This document shows, piece after piece, positions 39,027 through 48,514 of a DNA stretch of 64,000 nt. A program made the position numbers and the translations under genes. A model generated the notes under the pieces. That model did not search any database, was not told the origin of the DNA, and worked only from the letters and a program-made list of their open reading frames with translations. This stretch comes from CAVVFX01 sp963747535 (GTDB taxonomy: Bacteria > Acidobacteriota > Terriglobia > Bryobacterales > Bryobacteraceae), in assembly GCA_963747535.1 (NCBI GenBank), contig CAVVFX010000006.1, positions 186,001-250,000 of the forward strand, written 5' to 3'. Position 1 is the first letter of the stretch. Each line of letters opens with the position of its first letter.

Positions 39027-39394
39027 GATTGCCGGGTGGATAGTCGCTCGTTCCGCGAGGGACGGGAGGAAAGTCCGGTCTCCACAGGGCAGCGTGCCGG
39101 CTAACGGCCGGGGGGAACCGTTCAAGCGGTTTCAACGGAAAGTGCCACAGAGAATATACCGCCGGTCGCGTCAGCGATTCGGTAAGGGTGAAAAGGTGCG
39201 GTAAGAGCGCACCGCGGGCGAAGTAATTCGTCCGGCATGGTAAACCCCACGCGGAGCAAGACCAAATAGGGGAGGAGGAGCGGCCCGCTCCAATGAACTT
39301 CCGGGTAGGTCGCTAGAGCCGGATAGTAATATCCGGTCGAGATGAATGACTATTGCCCGCAAGGGTACAGAAACCGGCTTATAGCCCGGCAACC
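39027..39394 (+). ncRNA. rnpB: RNase P RNA (bacterial type A)
   Basis: The universally conserved core is visible: GAGGAAAGTCCGG shortly after the start, ACAGAGAATATACCGCC in the middle, and the ACAGAAACCGGCTTATAG element near the 3' end. Helix P1 forms between TTGCCGGG (39029-39036) and CCCGGCAA (39385-39392). The length of about 365 nt fits class A. This ribozyme removes 5' leaders from tRNA precursors. The flanks are a family A repeat and the amidase gene. Confidence 0.95.
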
Positions 39395-39486
39395 ATCGTA
39401 ATTTCCGACATGAAGATCGTGGTCGCTTCCCGGCTGAACGCCCCGCATGCTGAATAGCTTAATATTCTAAGACAATGATCTGCTTC

Positions 39487-40887
39487 ATGACCGCAACCGA
39501 ACTCGTCCGCCGTATGCGGCGCAAAGAGATTTCTGCGCGCGAGGTGCTGGATGCACACCTTCAGCAAATCGAAGACGTCAATCCACGAGTGAACGCGATT
39601 GTGACTCTGGTTCCCGAGCAGGCTCGCGAGCGTGCTCGCCAGTTAGACGAAGAGGCGGCGCAAGGCCGATTCGCCGGCCCGCTGCACGGCCTTCCAATCG
39701 CCCACAAGGACCTCAACGAGACCAAAGGCATCCGCACGACGTTCGGCTCGCCCATCTTCAAAGACTACGTGCCGGACTTCAATACGCTGCTGATCGACCG
39801 AATTCAAAATGCCGGCGCAATCACTATCGGCAAAACCAACACGCCTGAGTTCGGCGCAGGTTCACAGACCTTCAATCCGGTATTCGGCGCGACGCGAAAT
39901 CCCTGGGATCTTTCCAAGACTTGCGGCGGCAGCAGCGGTGGCGCAGCGGTAGCGCTCGCGACCGGCATGCTCCCGATCGCGGACGGCAGCGACATGGGCG
40001 GCTCCTTGCGCAACCCGGCCAGTTTCTGCTCGGTAGTCGGCTTCCGAACTTCGCCCGGACGCGTGCCGCGTGTCCCTACGATCGACGCCTGGAGTCACCT
40101 CAGTGTGCTCGGCCCGATGGCCCGCACAGTCGAAGATGCCGCGCTCCTGTTATCAGCGATTGCCGGGCCGGATCCGCGGTCGCCGTTATCGATCCATGAA
40201 TCCGGGACGCGATTTGTCGGACCGCTCGAGCGCGACTCAAAGGGACTGCGAATCGCGTGGTGCGGCGCTTTCGCGGGCTTGCCGTTCGACCCTCGCGTGC
40301 GCAGGGTGTTTGAGGAGAGTCGACGGCAGTTCGAAGGCCTCGGCTGCATTGTAGACGATGTCGCTCCGGATTTTTCCGGCGCGGATGAAGCGTTCAAGAC
40401 ACTACGGGCGCTCAGCTTCTACATCGCCCACGGTTCCAAGCTTCCGCAGCATCGCCCGCAGATCAAGAGCACCGTGGTGCAGGAGATTGAGCGCGGGGCG
40501 CGGCTCACTGGTCCCGAGATTGCCAGCGCTCAGACCTTGCGCTCCGGGTTGTTCGCGCGCCTTGGAGCGTTGATGCTCGAGTACGACTTCCTCGTATTGC
40601 CCGCGACTCAGGTTCCCGCGTTCGACGTGAATCAGGAATACGTCCCGGAGATCGATGGCGTCAAGATGGACAGCTATATCGACTGGATGAAGTCATGCTA
40701 CTTCATCACCATGACTTCCCAACCCGCGATTTCGGTCCCCGCCGGCTTCACACCCGAGGGATTGCCTGTCGGTATTCAGATTGTCGGACGCCATCAGAAC
40801 GACTTCGGCGTTCTCCAGATGGCGCACGCATTCGAGCAGGTGAACGGGGACGGACTACAGTGGACTAGGCCTCCGGACTGCTCGTAA
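39487..40887 (+). CDS. Amidase signature family enzyme
   Basis: About 466 residues from ATG 39487; an ATG four codons earlier is possible. The Ser-cisSer-Lys triad is present: Lys in GLPIAHKDLNETKG, the cis-Ser in KTCGGSSGGAAVALATG, and the nucleophile Ser in GSDMGGSLRNPA. Such enzymes hydrolyse amides in the cytoplasm; GatA is one member, but no gatB or gatC neighbour supports that role, so it is more likely a general amidase. Confidence 0.92.
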   Translation: MTATELVRRMRRKEISAREVLDAHLQQIEDVNPRVNAIVTLVPEQARERARQLDEEAAQGRFAGPLHGLPIAHKDLNETKGIRTTFGSPIFKDYVPDFNTLLIDRIQNAGAITIGKTNTPEFGAGSQTFNPVFGATRNPWDLSKTCGGSSGGAAVALATGMLPIADGSDMGGSLRNPASFCSVVGFRTSPGRVPRVPTIDAWSHLSVLGPMARTVEDAALLLSAIAGPDPRSPLSIHESGTRFVGPLERDSKGLRIAWCGAFAGLPFDPRVRRVFEESRRQFEGLGCIVDDVAPDFSGADEAFKTLRALSFYIAHGSKLPQHRPQIKSTVVQEIERGARLTGPEIASAQTLRSGLFARLGALMLEYDFLVLPATQVPAFDVNQEYVPEIDGVKMDSYIDWMKSCYFITMTSQPAISVPAGFTPEGLPVGIQIVGRHQNDFGVLQMAHAFEQVNGDGLQWTRPPDCS

Positions 40888-40906
40888 ACACCGGACTTCA
40901 GTCTGT
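40888..40906. repeat. Degenerate stop-codon-linked palindrome (family C), copy 3
   Basis: ACACCGGACTTCAGTCTGT begins immediately after the amidase TAA. It matches the ACTTCAGTCTGT half of the csm-junction palindromes with an imperfect left arm. Confidence 0.5.
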
Positions 40907-40979
40907 TGGCCGTGTCGGGTGGGCACTGTGAACTCCACGGCGTTTGCGCCGAAAACGCGCTGTGCTACCATCATCAGCC

Positions 40980-42371
40980 GTGAACAGTAACTTTAGCCGG
41001 CGGGCGTTTCTGGGTGTTGCCGCGAGCGCCGCTGCCCGTTCGCTTCGCGCCCAGACCATGGTTTTCGACGTCGCCAAATACGGCGCCACCGGCGACGGCA
41101 AGACGCTCGACACCGCCGCCATTCAACGCGCCATCAACGCCGCCGCTGCGTCCGGCGCTCCTGCCCAAGTCCTGCTGCGCGGCAAGAAGAAATACCTGGT
41201 CAGCACTCTCCAGCTGAAAAGCAAGATCGACTTCCATCTCGCCGACGACGCGGAACTGGTCGCCAGCACGAAACAGAGCGACTATCCTGCTGGTTCCGAA
41301 GGCGTGATCACGGCCAACGGTGCGCAGGACCTCAAGATCACCGGCACCGGCAATATCGACGGCCAAGGTCTCAAATTTATGACCGCCTTCGACAAAGAAG
41401 GCGATATATGGCAGTTCGGCGCCTTCCGCCCTAAGATCTTTATCCTGACGGCATGCCAGGGTCTCGAGGTCAACGGCATCAGCTTCAGCCATGCGCCGTT
41501 TTGGGGCCTCCATATGATGGGTTGCGAGCATGTGTTGGTGGATCACCTGACCATTCGGAACCACCTGGATGTACCTAACTGCGACGGCATCGATCCCGAC
41601 CACTGCCGCGACGTGGAGATCCGCAACTGCGACATCGTCTGCGGCGACGACGCCATCGTCATCAAGAGCACCAGAGAAGGCGCTCAATATGGACCGTGCT
41701 CCAATATCACCGTAAAAGATTGCGTGATGGAGACCAAGGATTCGGGGTTGAAGATCGGCACCGAAACCGTCGATGCGATTCATGACATCCGCTTTGATGG
41801 CTGCCAAATCAAATCCTGCTGCCGAGGCCTGACCATTCAGTTGCGCGACGAAGGCGATGTCTACAACATCAATTTTACAGACATCAGTTTCAAGTCACAC
41901 TACACGGCGCCGCCGTGGTGGGGTCGCGGTGAAGCCATCTCCCTGACGTCTGCTCCGCGCAGGCAAGGACTAAGGGTTGGAACCATCCACGACATCCATT
42001 TCCGCAACATCGTGGGTCAGGCCGAGAACAGCGTGAGGATCGACGGCCAGCCCGCGAGCCGGATTCGCAACGTGACGATGGAGAACGTCTCTCTCTCATT
42101 GGATCGTTGGACAAGTTATCCGGGTGCCGTATACGATAACCGGCCAACGTCTGCGATCCCGGATATCGAGAAGCACAATACGCCCGCTATTTGCATTCGG
42201 CACGCGGACCATATCGCACTGAGCAACTGCAGCGTCGAATGGGGAAAGCAATGTCCTGACTACTTTACTCACGCGCTGGAAACGGAGGACGTCGCAGATT
42301 TGAAGCTGACTAATTTTCACGGGACGGCTGCTCATCCCGACCGGGACGTGGCTGTGATGAAACACTCGTGA
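40980..42371 (+). CDS. Secreted glycoside hydrolase family 28 (polygalacturonase-like), Tat signal
   Basis: About 463 residues from GTG 40980, which puts a twin-arginine leader at the N-terminus (SRRAFLGVAASAAARSL). The right-handed beta-helix of GH28 is recognisable: KYGATGDGKTLDTAAIQRAI, GNIDGQG, and catalytic Asp residues in NCDGIDPDHCRDV and CGDDAIVIKS. These enzymes cut galacturonide links in pectin or related polymers. Use of the Tat route implies export in folded form. It starts a three-gene run with a CBM9-like protein and a ribokinase. Confidence 0.9.
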   Translation: MNSNFSRRAFLGVAASAAARSLRAQTMVFDVAKYGATGDGKTLDTAAIQRAINAAAASGAPAQVLLRGKKKYLVSTLQLKSKIDFHLADDAELVASTKQSDYPAGSEGVITANGAQDLKITGTGNIDGQGLKFMTAFDKEGDIWQFGAFRPKIFILTACQGLEVNGISFSHAPFWGLHMMGCEHVLVDHLTIRNHLDVPNCDGIDPDHCRDVEIRNCDIVCGDDAIVIKSTREGAQYGPCSNITVKDCVMETKDSGLKIGTETVDAIHDIRFDGCQIKSCCRGLTIQLRDEGDVYNINFTDISFKSHYTAPPWWGRGEAISLTSAPRRQGLRVGTIHDIHFRNIVGQAENSVRIDGQPASRIRNVTMENVSLSLDRWTSYPGAVYDNRPTSAIPDIEKHNTPAICIRHADHIALSNCSVEWGKQCPDYFTHALETEDVADLKLTNFHGTAAHPDRDVAVMKHS

Positions 42372-42378
42372 CTCATGT

Positions 42379-43443
42379 ATGAAACGCTTTCTCGCACTCG
42401 CTTTATTCCTCTCGCTCCAAATGCCGGCAGCCGATCGGCCCGGAGTTGTGTTCAAGATTTTTCAGTTTCCTCCCGACCAGATTCCGCGCGTGGACGGTAA
42501 TCGGGAGGACTGGAAAATAGTTCCGGAAGATTATTCGATCGGCATGGACCAGCTCGTCGATGACACCCATCCGGACCGAAAACCCGATCCTAAGGATCTC
42601 GACGTCAAGGTAAAAGTCGGCTGGGTCAAGGGCCTCAATCGCCTCTACTTTCTCTATGAGGCTTACGACAACTACTGGGACTTTTCGCGCCCCGGGTTGC
42701 ACAACGACATCTTCGAAGTCGTGGTGGACGGCGACCTTTCCGGGGGGCCGCTTATCGAAAAATTTCAGCCGAGCAAAGAACTGAGCGAGCGCGACGCGCA
42801 TTTCTCGATGCATGGCGTGCAGGCGCAGAACTACCACATCATGACACCGCCGCTTGGCAAGGACTGGGCTCTGGCATGGGGCTGCAACTCCTATGTCAAA
42901 GAGCTTCCCTACGCCAATGCCGCTTATAACTACCACTTCAAACCCGGTGAATCCGGCAAACTGATCCTGGAGTTCTGGATCACGCCATTCGACTACGCGG
43001 GCTGCGAAGGTCCGCAACGCGCGGTGGAATCGGTGCTGACCGAGAACAAGCTGATCGGTCTTGCGTGGGCGATCCTCGATTACGACGATGCCAACAGCGA
43101 GTCGCACACGTTCTGGAACCTTTCGCGGCAGCACACCATGTACGGCAATGCGAGCGAACTGGTTGCTTTTCGCCTGATGCCGCTCGAGCCGCAATTCCGC
43201 AAGTTCGAAGCCAACTGGTCATTCAAGATTGTCGATATGAGTCGGCGGCTGGTGGCTTTCAAGGACGAAACTACCGGCAAGGTCACGAATTGGAATTGGA
43301 CCTTCGGCGACGGTGCGACGAGCAACGAGCAACACCCTATCCATCAATACAGCAGGAGCGGCGACTATATCGTGACTCTTGAGGTGGAAGGTCCCGAAGG
43401 AAAGTCCAGGCGCGAGAAGATCTGGGATGTGTCAGTGAAGTAG
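42379..43443 (+). CDS. Secreted CBM9-like plus PKD domain protein
   Basis: 354 residues, 7 nt after GH28. A signal peptide (KRFLALALFLSLQMPAA) is followed by a region resembling carbohydrate-binding family 9-like domains (FPPDQIPRVDGNREDWKIVP ... LYFLYEAYDNYWDFSR) and a C-terminal PKD domain with NWTFGDGATSNEQHPIHQYS. No catalytic pair is evident. It probably binds polysaccharide and supports the neighbouring hydrolase. Confidence 0.75.
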   Translation: MKRFLALALFLSLQMPAADRPGVVFKIFQFPPDQIPRVDGNREDWKIVPEDYSIGMDQLVDDTHPDRKPDPKDLDVKVKVGWVKGLNRLYFLYEAYDNYWDFSRPGLHNDIFEVVVDGDLSGGPLIEKFQPSKELSERDAHFSMHGVQAQNYHIMTPPLGKDWALAWGCNSYVKELPYANAAYNYHFKPGESGKLILEFWITPFDYAGCEGPQRAVESVLTENKLIGLAWAILDYDDANSESHTFWNLSRQHTMYGNASELVAFRLMPLEPQFRKFEANWSFKIVDMSRRLVAFKDETTGKVTNWNWTFGDGATSNEQHPIHQYSRSGDYIVTLEVEGPEGKSRREKIWDVSVK

Positions 43444-43453
43444 CACCGACATC

Positions 43454-43477
43454 AGTAGGTCCGGCTGCGCAGCAGCC
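43454..43477. repeat. REP-like element (family A), deleted copy 5
   Basis: GTAG is followed at once by GTCCGGCTGCGCAGCAGCC: the second hairpin is intact but most of the first is gone. It lies between the PKD gene and the ribokinase. Confidence 0.6.
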
Positions 43478-43527
43478 CCAGCGGAACTCTATTGATATGA
43501 TGAGCGGTTTATGCATTGGGAGAACCG

Positions 43528-44469
43528 ATGAGCGACAGGCCGCATATTGTTGTGGTGGGAAGCGCGAATATCGATCTGGTTACGTACACCGACGAGATTC
43601 CCCGTCCGGGCGAAACGATCTTCGGCCGGGCGTTCAGCCTTGGATTCGGTGGAAAAGGCGCCAACCAGGCTGTCGCTGCCAGCCTCTGTGGCGCGAATGT
43701 CTCTATGGTCGCGCGCGTGGGAGACGACTTGTTTGGACCCGCCACCATCGAAAACTTTCGCTCGTTGGGAATCGACGTAAGCCGCGTGCTGATCACCTCA
43801 GGAGTTTCGAGCGGTGTGGCACCGATCCTGGTGGATAGCGCTGGTCAAAACCGGATCTGGGTAGTCAAGGGAGCCAACGATCAACTCCTCCCCCGCGATA
43901 TCGATGCGGCCGCGGGCGTGCTCCGTCAGGCGGACTTCATCGTCCTCCAGCTGGAGATTCCTCTCGAAACGGTCTACTACACGCTACGCTTCGCGCGCGC
44001 CCACGGAATCCGCACGATCCTCAACCCTGCTCCTGGACAACCGCTGGACCTGGGTCAGGCAGGCGATGCGGACCTGGTGGTTCCCAACGAGACCGAGGCG
44101 GAAGCGCTCAGCGGCATGCCGGTCCGGAATTTGGAAGAAGCCCGGTCCTGCGCCCACCACCTCCTGCAGGGGGGCCTGCGCCGTATCATTGTGACGCTTG
44201 GTGCGAATGGCGCGCTCTGCGCGGGCGCCGATGGAGACCGGCACGTGCCGCCCTTCAAAGTCACTACCGTCGATACCACCGGCGCCGGCGACGCCTTCAT
44301 CGGGAGCCTGGCTTGTTTCCTGGCGTCGGGCGTTGAAGAGGCCGAAGCCATAGCCCGCGCCAATCTTTATGCGGCGCTTTCCACCATGTCACCCGGCACG
44401 CAGAAATCGTTCGTGACCCGGGATCGCTTCGACAAGGAATGGGCCGCTACTCCTCGCGCAACAGCGTAG
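43528..44469 (+). CDS. rbsK: Ribokinase (PfkB family)
   Basis: About 313 residues from ATG 43528, with GGGAGA ahead; an upstream in-frame start adds four residues. PfkB signatures: GSANIDLVTYTDEIPRPGET, GFGGKGANQAVAAS and DTTGAGDAFIGSLACF (catalytic Asp in GAGDAF). It phosphorylates ribose or a related pentose. The 3' end overlaps the convergent ADOP gene by 23 nt. Confidence 0.9.
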   Translation: MSDRPHIVVVGSANIDLVTYTDEIPRPGETIFGRAFSLGFGGKGANQAVAASLCGANVSMVARVGDDLFGPATIENFRSLGIDVSRVLITSGVSSGVAPILVDSAGQNRIWVVKGANDQLLPRDIDAAAGVLRQADFIVLQLEIPLETVYYTLRFARAHGIRTILNPAPGQPLDLGQAGDADLVVPNETEAEALSGMPVRNLEEARSCAHHLLQGGLRRIIVTLGANGALCAGADGDRHVPPFKVTTVDTTGAGDAFIGSLACFLASGVEEAEAIARANLYAALSTMSPGTQKSFVTRDRFDKEWAATPRATA

Positions 44470-46927
44470 ACGGATCGATCTGCACTGCATGGATCACGGC
44501 CGGTAGTGCCGCCAAAACCGCCGCGCCGAGGATGGCCAGCGAGGGAATTGCAAGTATGCCAGGCTCAGTGGCTTTTACCCCATACAGCAGCGTTGCGATG
44601 TACCGCACCGATCCCATGCCAATGGCGAGGCCCGCGAGGGCTCCTACCACCACCATCATGAACACGCTCGAGGTTATCCGTCGCGTCAAGTCTCCCGCAC
44701 GTGCTCCCAGCGCCATGCGAATGCCGATCTCGCGCCGCCGCTGCCATACGGAGTAGTCGAGCACGCCATACAAGCCGACACCGGCGAGCAACAGCGCGAC
44801 CATCCCAAAGAAGCGTGCCAGCATCGCCATGAGGCCCTCCCGAATGGTTTGCGATTCGATCACTTCCTTCTGGGTCCGCATGCTGCTGACGCGGAATCCG
44901 GGCCGCGCCCGCGTGACCTCCTGTCGCAGAACGGACCCGAGCGCGAGTGGGTTCGAAGCGGAGGTGCGCACGACGAACGTCCCTCCCATAGCTTTGCCCA
45001 TGTTGTCCATCCTGTTAAACGGAGTATAGGCGACCGGCAGAATATCCTGGCGTAAGTACCGATAGCGGGCATTGCGCACCAGGCCCACGATTTGAAAGCG
45101 TTGGCCGCGCATATAGCCTGAAGTTCCCTCGAACCACTTCCCAATGGGGTTCTCATGCGCGAAGTATTGCCGGGCGAATGCCTCATTGACGATCGCGGCG
45201 CCGGGAGACAAGTCGCTGGCCCGAAAATCCCGGCCGTCAATCAGGGGAATCCTCATGGTGTCGATCCAGCCGGGCGAGACATTCATAAACCAGGCGGCAT
45301 CCCCCGTCGGAGGCGCACCGTTGATCGAGACGCCGTTGAGCTTGAAGCTGTACCCATCGAGCAAGGGCCAATCGGCATACGCTACCATTTCGACCCCCGG
45401 GATCCTTCGCAGATGTTCGGCTACCTGGTCCCACGCGGGACTGGATTCATTCTGTTGCGTGACGGTGTTGACATTAAGAAGCCGTTCGGCGGAAAAGCCG
45501 GTGGACTGTCCGGACAATCGGTCGAACGTAGCCACGAACAGGCTGGAGATGAACAGCACCAGAAAACAAAAGGCGGCCTGCACAGCGATCGAGGTGCGCA
45601 TCCAGCGGGCTCTCGAGTGCGGATCCTGTCCCCCTTTTAACGCAGTGGCGGGTTGGACCGCCGATGCCCGCAGCGCCGGCGCCAGTCCGAAGAGAAGCGT
45701 CACGCCGAAAGTCAGGGCAACGCCGAAGACAAGCACCCGCCAGTCTATCGGAAGCGCCAGACGCGCCGGGTTATCCGGCGGATTGATTCGGCTGACGACA
45801 AACGGCGCAGACCATCGTGCGAACCCCCAGGCAACCACAGCGGCGAACAAACCGAGCAGCGCGCTTTCTACCAGGACCAGTTGCACCAGGCGCCACCGCC
45901 CCGCGCCAATCGAGACCCGGAGCGCCATCTCTCGCGCCCGCGCCGCCGCCTGCGCGGTCATCAGGTTCGCCACGTTCGCACACGCAATCAGCAGCACCAG
46001 CGCAACGAGCACGGCGACGGCCGCGAGCGAAACGCCATAAACCTTCTGCATCTCTGAGACGCCCGCGGCAGCGGACTCCATCAATAGCACCTGTTTGAGC
46101 AAGTCCGCGCGCTGTTTGGGCTGCCGGTTAGCTTTCTCCTCGTTGTGCGCTCGAAGCGTGGCGGCCAGACGGTCGCGCACCGGTTCGGCCGAAACGCCGG
46201 GCTCCAGGTGCACCAACGTTCTGAACAGCGACCACTCCGGATAAGCGATCCCCCAATGCATCATCGAGGGCATGAAGATGTCGATCACCCTGCCGGGTTC
46301 GGTGCCCGTGAAGCCCTCCCCGGCGACTCCGACGATCTGGTAAACGCGAACGCCCGTGAGAGTATTGGCCATTCGGAAGGTTCTCCCGACCACTTTCGGA
46401 TCTTGCCCAAAACGGCGCGACCAGTAATCGTGCGACAGGACCGCAACAGGATGTGCACCCGGCTGGAGGTCGTCGTTCCCGGTGAGCAGACGTCCAGCGG
46501 CGGCCCGGATTCCGAATGTACCGAACAGGTTTCCCGAAACGTACTGCACATGCGCCTTCTCCATGTCCTGGTCTGAGTGAAGGGTCAGATCGACACGTTC
46601 TGCAAAGGAGATGGCGATCAACGTGGCTTGCTTCGTAACCGCGTCGCGCATCTGGCGGAATAGCGGATACTCCCAGCCGTCGTATACGACGGGCTTGCCA
46701 TACATTTCGAATCCCTGACGAGACAGCGCGTAGAGCCGCTCCGGCCCAGCCACCGGAAGGGGCCGCAGCAGGAGCGCATCGATAAGTCGGAATGCGGATA
46801 TACAGGCGCCGATTGCCAGAGCCAGGGACAGCACCGCGGCCGCAGAGGTCACCTTGCTCTTCTGCAAGCGCCGCCAGCCGAATACGATATCGGCGCGAAG
46901 CGAATCGAACCACGCGACAGCCTTCAT
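44447..46927 (-). CDS. ADOP permease (acidobacterial duplicated orphan permease, FtsX/MacB type)
   Basis: 826 residues with two copies of the MacB periplasmic core plus FtsX permease. The first half has TSAAAVLSLALAIGACISAF and VLVALVLLIACANVANLMTA; the second has AAFCFLVLFISSLFVATFDR and WQRRREIGIRMALGARAGDL. This duplicated layout without an ATP-binding gene is the ADOP family, a lineage marker of Acidobacteriota. The transported substrate is unknown. Neither a PadR regulator nor an ATPase gene is adjacent. Confidence 0.9.
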   Translation of the reverse strand: MKAVAWFDSLRADIVFGWRRLQKSKVTSAAAVLSLALAIGACISAFRLIDALLLRPLPVAGPERLYALSRQGFEMYGKPVVYDGWEYPLFRQMRDAVTKQATLIAISFAERVDLTLHSDQDMEKAHVQYVSGNLFGTFGIRAAAGRLLTGNDDLQPGAHPVAVLSHDYWSRRFGQDPKVVGRTFRMANTLTGVRVYQIVGVAGEGFTGTEPGRVIDIFMPSMMHWGIAYPEWSLFRTLVHLEPGVSAEPVRDRLAATLRAHNEEKANRQPKQRADLLKQVLLMESAAAGVSEMQKVYGVSLAAVAVLVALVLLIACANVANLMTAQAAARAREMALRVSIGAGRWRLVQLVLVESALLGLFAAVVAWGFARWSAPFVVSRINPPDNPARLALPIDWRVLVFGVALTFGVTLLFGLAPALRASAVQPATALKGGQDPHSRARWMRTSIAVQAAFCFLVLFISSLFVATFDRLSGQSTGFSAERLLNVNTVTQQNESSPAWDQVAEHLRRIPGVEMVAYADWPLLDGYSFKLNGVSINGAPPTGDAAWFMNVSPGWIDTMRIPLIDGRDFRASDLSPGAAIVNEAFARQYFAHENPIGKWFEGTSGYMRGQRFQIVGLVRNARYRYLRQDILPVAYTPFNRMDNMGKAMGGTFVVRTSASNPLALGSVLRQEVTRARPGFRVSSMRTQKEVIESQTIREGLMAMLARFFGMVALLLAGVGLYGVLDYSVWQRRREIGIRMALGARAGDLTRRITSSVFMMVVVGALAGLAIGMGSVRYIATLLYGVKATEPGILAIPSLAILGAAVLAALPAVIHAVQIDPSTLLREE

Positions 46928-46939
46928 CCGACTCCCAGA

Positions 46940-48514
46940 CTACCAGGAGAACGCCAGCAATGCGTGACCGGCCGTCAACGCGATGTACTGCTTGCCCGCG
47001 TACTGATAACTGATCGGATTGCCCTGCACGGGACCACCGGCCTGAACGTCCCAGAGCGGTTTGCCGGTCACTGCATCGAGCGCGAACACATTGCCTTCGC
47101 TAGTCCCTCCGAAGACCAGCCCTCCCGCGGTCGAGAGCACCCCACCCCACGGCGGCGAATGAAGTGGGAACTCCCAAAGCTGTTCACCGGTCAATACGTC
47201 TAAAGCTTTGATGGACCCGGACGGTTCCAGCCCCGCGATCCCTCGCATGCCTCCCGCGCTGTAATAACTGCCGGCGTGATGCTCCGCAGTCGCGCGATAG
47301 AACAGCGTCCCTTCCTCGCGCGCGGACACGTACAACAGTTTGGTTAGCGGGCTATACGACGGGCTTCCGTAATTGGTCGCGCCGTGCAGTCCGGGATAGA
47401 CAATCGTTCCCTCCGGTTTGGGCTCCGATCCGGGGATCTCGATCGGCCGGCCTTGCCCGTCGATGCCTCGCGCCCAAGTCTGTTTAGCGTAAGCCCGGGC
47501 ATGCAGGAACTCACCGGTCTGCCGGTCCAATACATAGAAGAAGGCATTCCGATTGGCGACGATTGCGAGTTTGCGCGCGCGGCCCTGGAACACGGCGTCG
47601 ATCAATACCGGCACGTGGTTCGCATCCCAATCGTGCGTATCGTGGGGCGTGAACTGATAGTGCCACTTGAGCGCGCCGCTTTCCGCGTCGATGGCCACCA
47701 GGGAATTCGCAAACAGATTGTCGCCACGACGGACATCGCCATCGTAATCCGGCCCGGGATTTCCAGTACCCCAATAGAGCAGGTTCAGCGACGGATCGTA
47801 TGAGCCGGTAACCCAGGTCGCGGCCGAACCCGTCATCCACGAGTCGCCGGCCCATGTTTCGTGGCCGTGCTCTCCGGGACCCGGAACCGTCCAAAAGCGC
47901 CACATATGTTTGCCCGAAGCCGCGTCGTAAGCATCGAGGAAACCCCGGATGCCATACTCACCACCGGAAATTCCAATAATCACCTTGTCCTTTAACGCCA
48001 ACGGAGCCACGGTAATCGAATAGCCCTGTTTATAGTCCGCCACCTTGACATCCCACAGCAAATGTCCGGTAATGGCGTCGAGCGCCAGCAGGTGAGCATC
48101 CACGGTTCCGAGGAACACCGTGTGTCCGAGAATTGCGAGGCCGCGGTTCACCTGGCCGCAACATAACCGTACGTCGCTTGGAGCCGTCCGGCGGAATACC
48201 CATAACGGCCGGCCCGTAAGCAGATCCAGTGCGGCCGCATGGCTGGGCGGCTCCGAGACATACATCACGCCATCTGCCACCAGAGGAGTGGCTTCGAATT
48301 GATTCAGGTCGTTGGTCTGATACATCCACGCGAGCTTCAACCGGGCTACGTTGGTGCGATTGATCTGAGTTAGCGGCGAGAAGCGATGCCCGGAGTAAGT
48401 TCCCGAGTAAGTCAGCCAGTTACCAGGCTCGTCGCCGGCGTGCAGAATACGTTCATAGGTTACCTGACCCAGCAGCGCCGGGACTGTCGCGAGATACAAC
48501 GCCAGTAGCCTCAC
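46940..48514 (-). CDS. PQQ-dependent dehydrogenase (quinoprotein), periplasmic
   Basis: 524 residues. A signal peptide (LLALYLATVPALLGQ) and an eight-bladed propeller with tryptophan-docking repeats. The adjacent cysteine pair SDVRLCCGQVN forms the vicinal disulfide over PQQ, and the HDTHDWDANHVPV stretch and VYPGLHGATNYGSPSYSP motifs are typical of type I alcohol dehydrogenases. It oxidises an alcohol or aldose and passes electrons to the cytochrome c encoded upstream, whose stop overlaps its start by 4 nt. The substrate is not determinable. Confidence 0.9.
   Translation of the reverse strand: MRLLALYLATVPALLGQVTYERILHAGDEPGNWLTYSGTYSGHRFSPLTQINRTNVARLKLAWMYQTNDLNQFEATPLVADGVMYVSEPPSHAAALDLLTGRPLWVFRRTAPSDVRLCCGQVNRGLAILGHTVFLGTVDAHLLALDAITGHLLWDVKVADYKQGYSITVAPLALKDKVIIGISGGEYGIRGFLDAYDAASGKHMWRFWTVPGPGEHGHETWAGDSWMTGSAATWVTGSYDPSLNLLYWGTGNPGPDYDGDVRRGDNLFANSLVAIDAESGALKWHYQFTPHDTHDWDANHVPVLIDAVFQGRARKLAIVANRNAFFYVLDRQTGEFLHARAYAKQTWARGIDGQGRPIEIPGSEPKPEGTIVYPGLHGATNYGSPSYSPLTKLLYVSAREEGTLFYRATAEHHAGSYYSAGGMRGIAGLEPSGSIKALDVLTGEQLWEFPLHSPPWGGVLSTAGGLVFGGTSEGNVFALDAVTGKPLWDVQAGGPVQGNPISYQYAGKQYIALTAGHALLAFSW

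Noticed and set aside
39475..40887. GatA subunit of the amidotransferase
   Set aside because: The Ser-cisSer-Lys amidase signature is shared, but no gatB or gatC is adjacent and the C-terminal part does not look GatA-specific. General amidase is the safer call.
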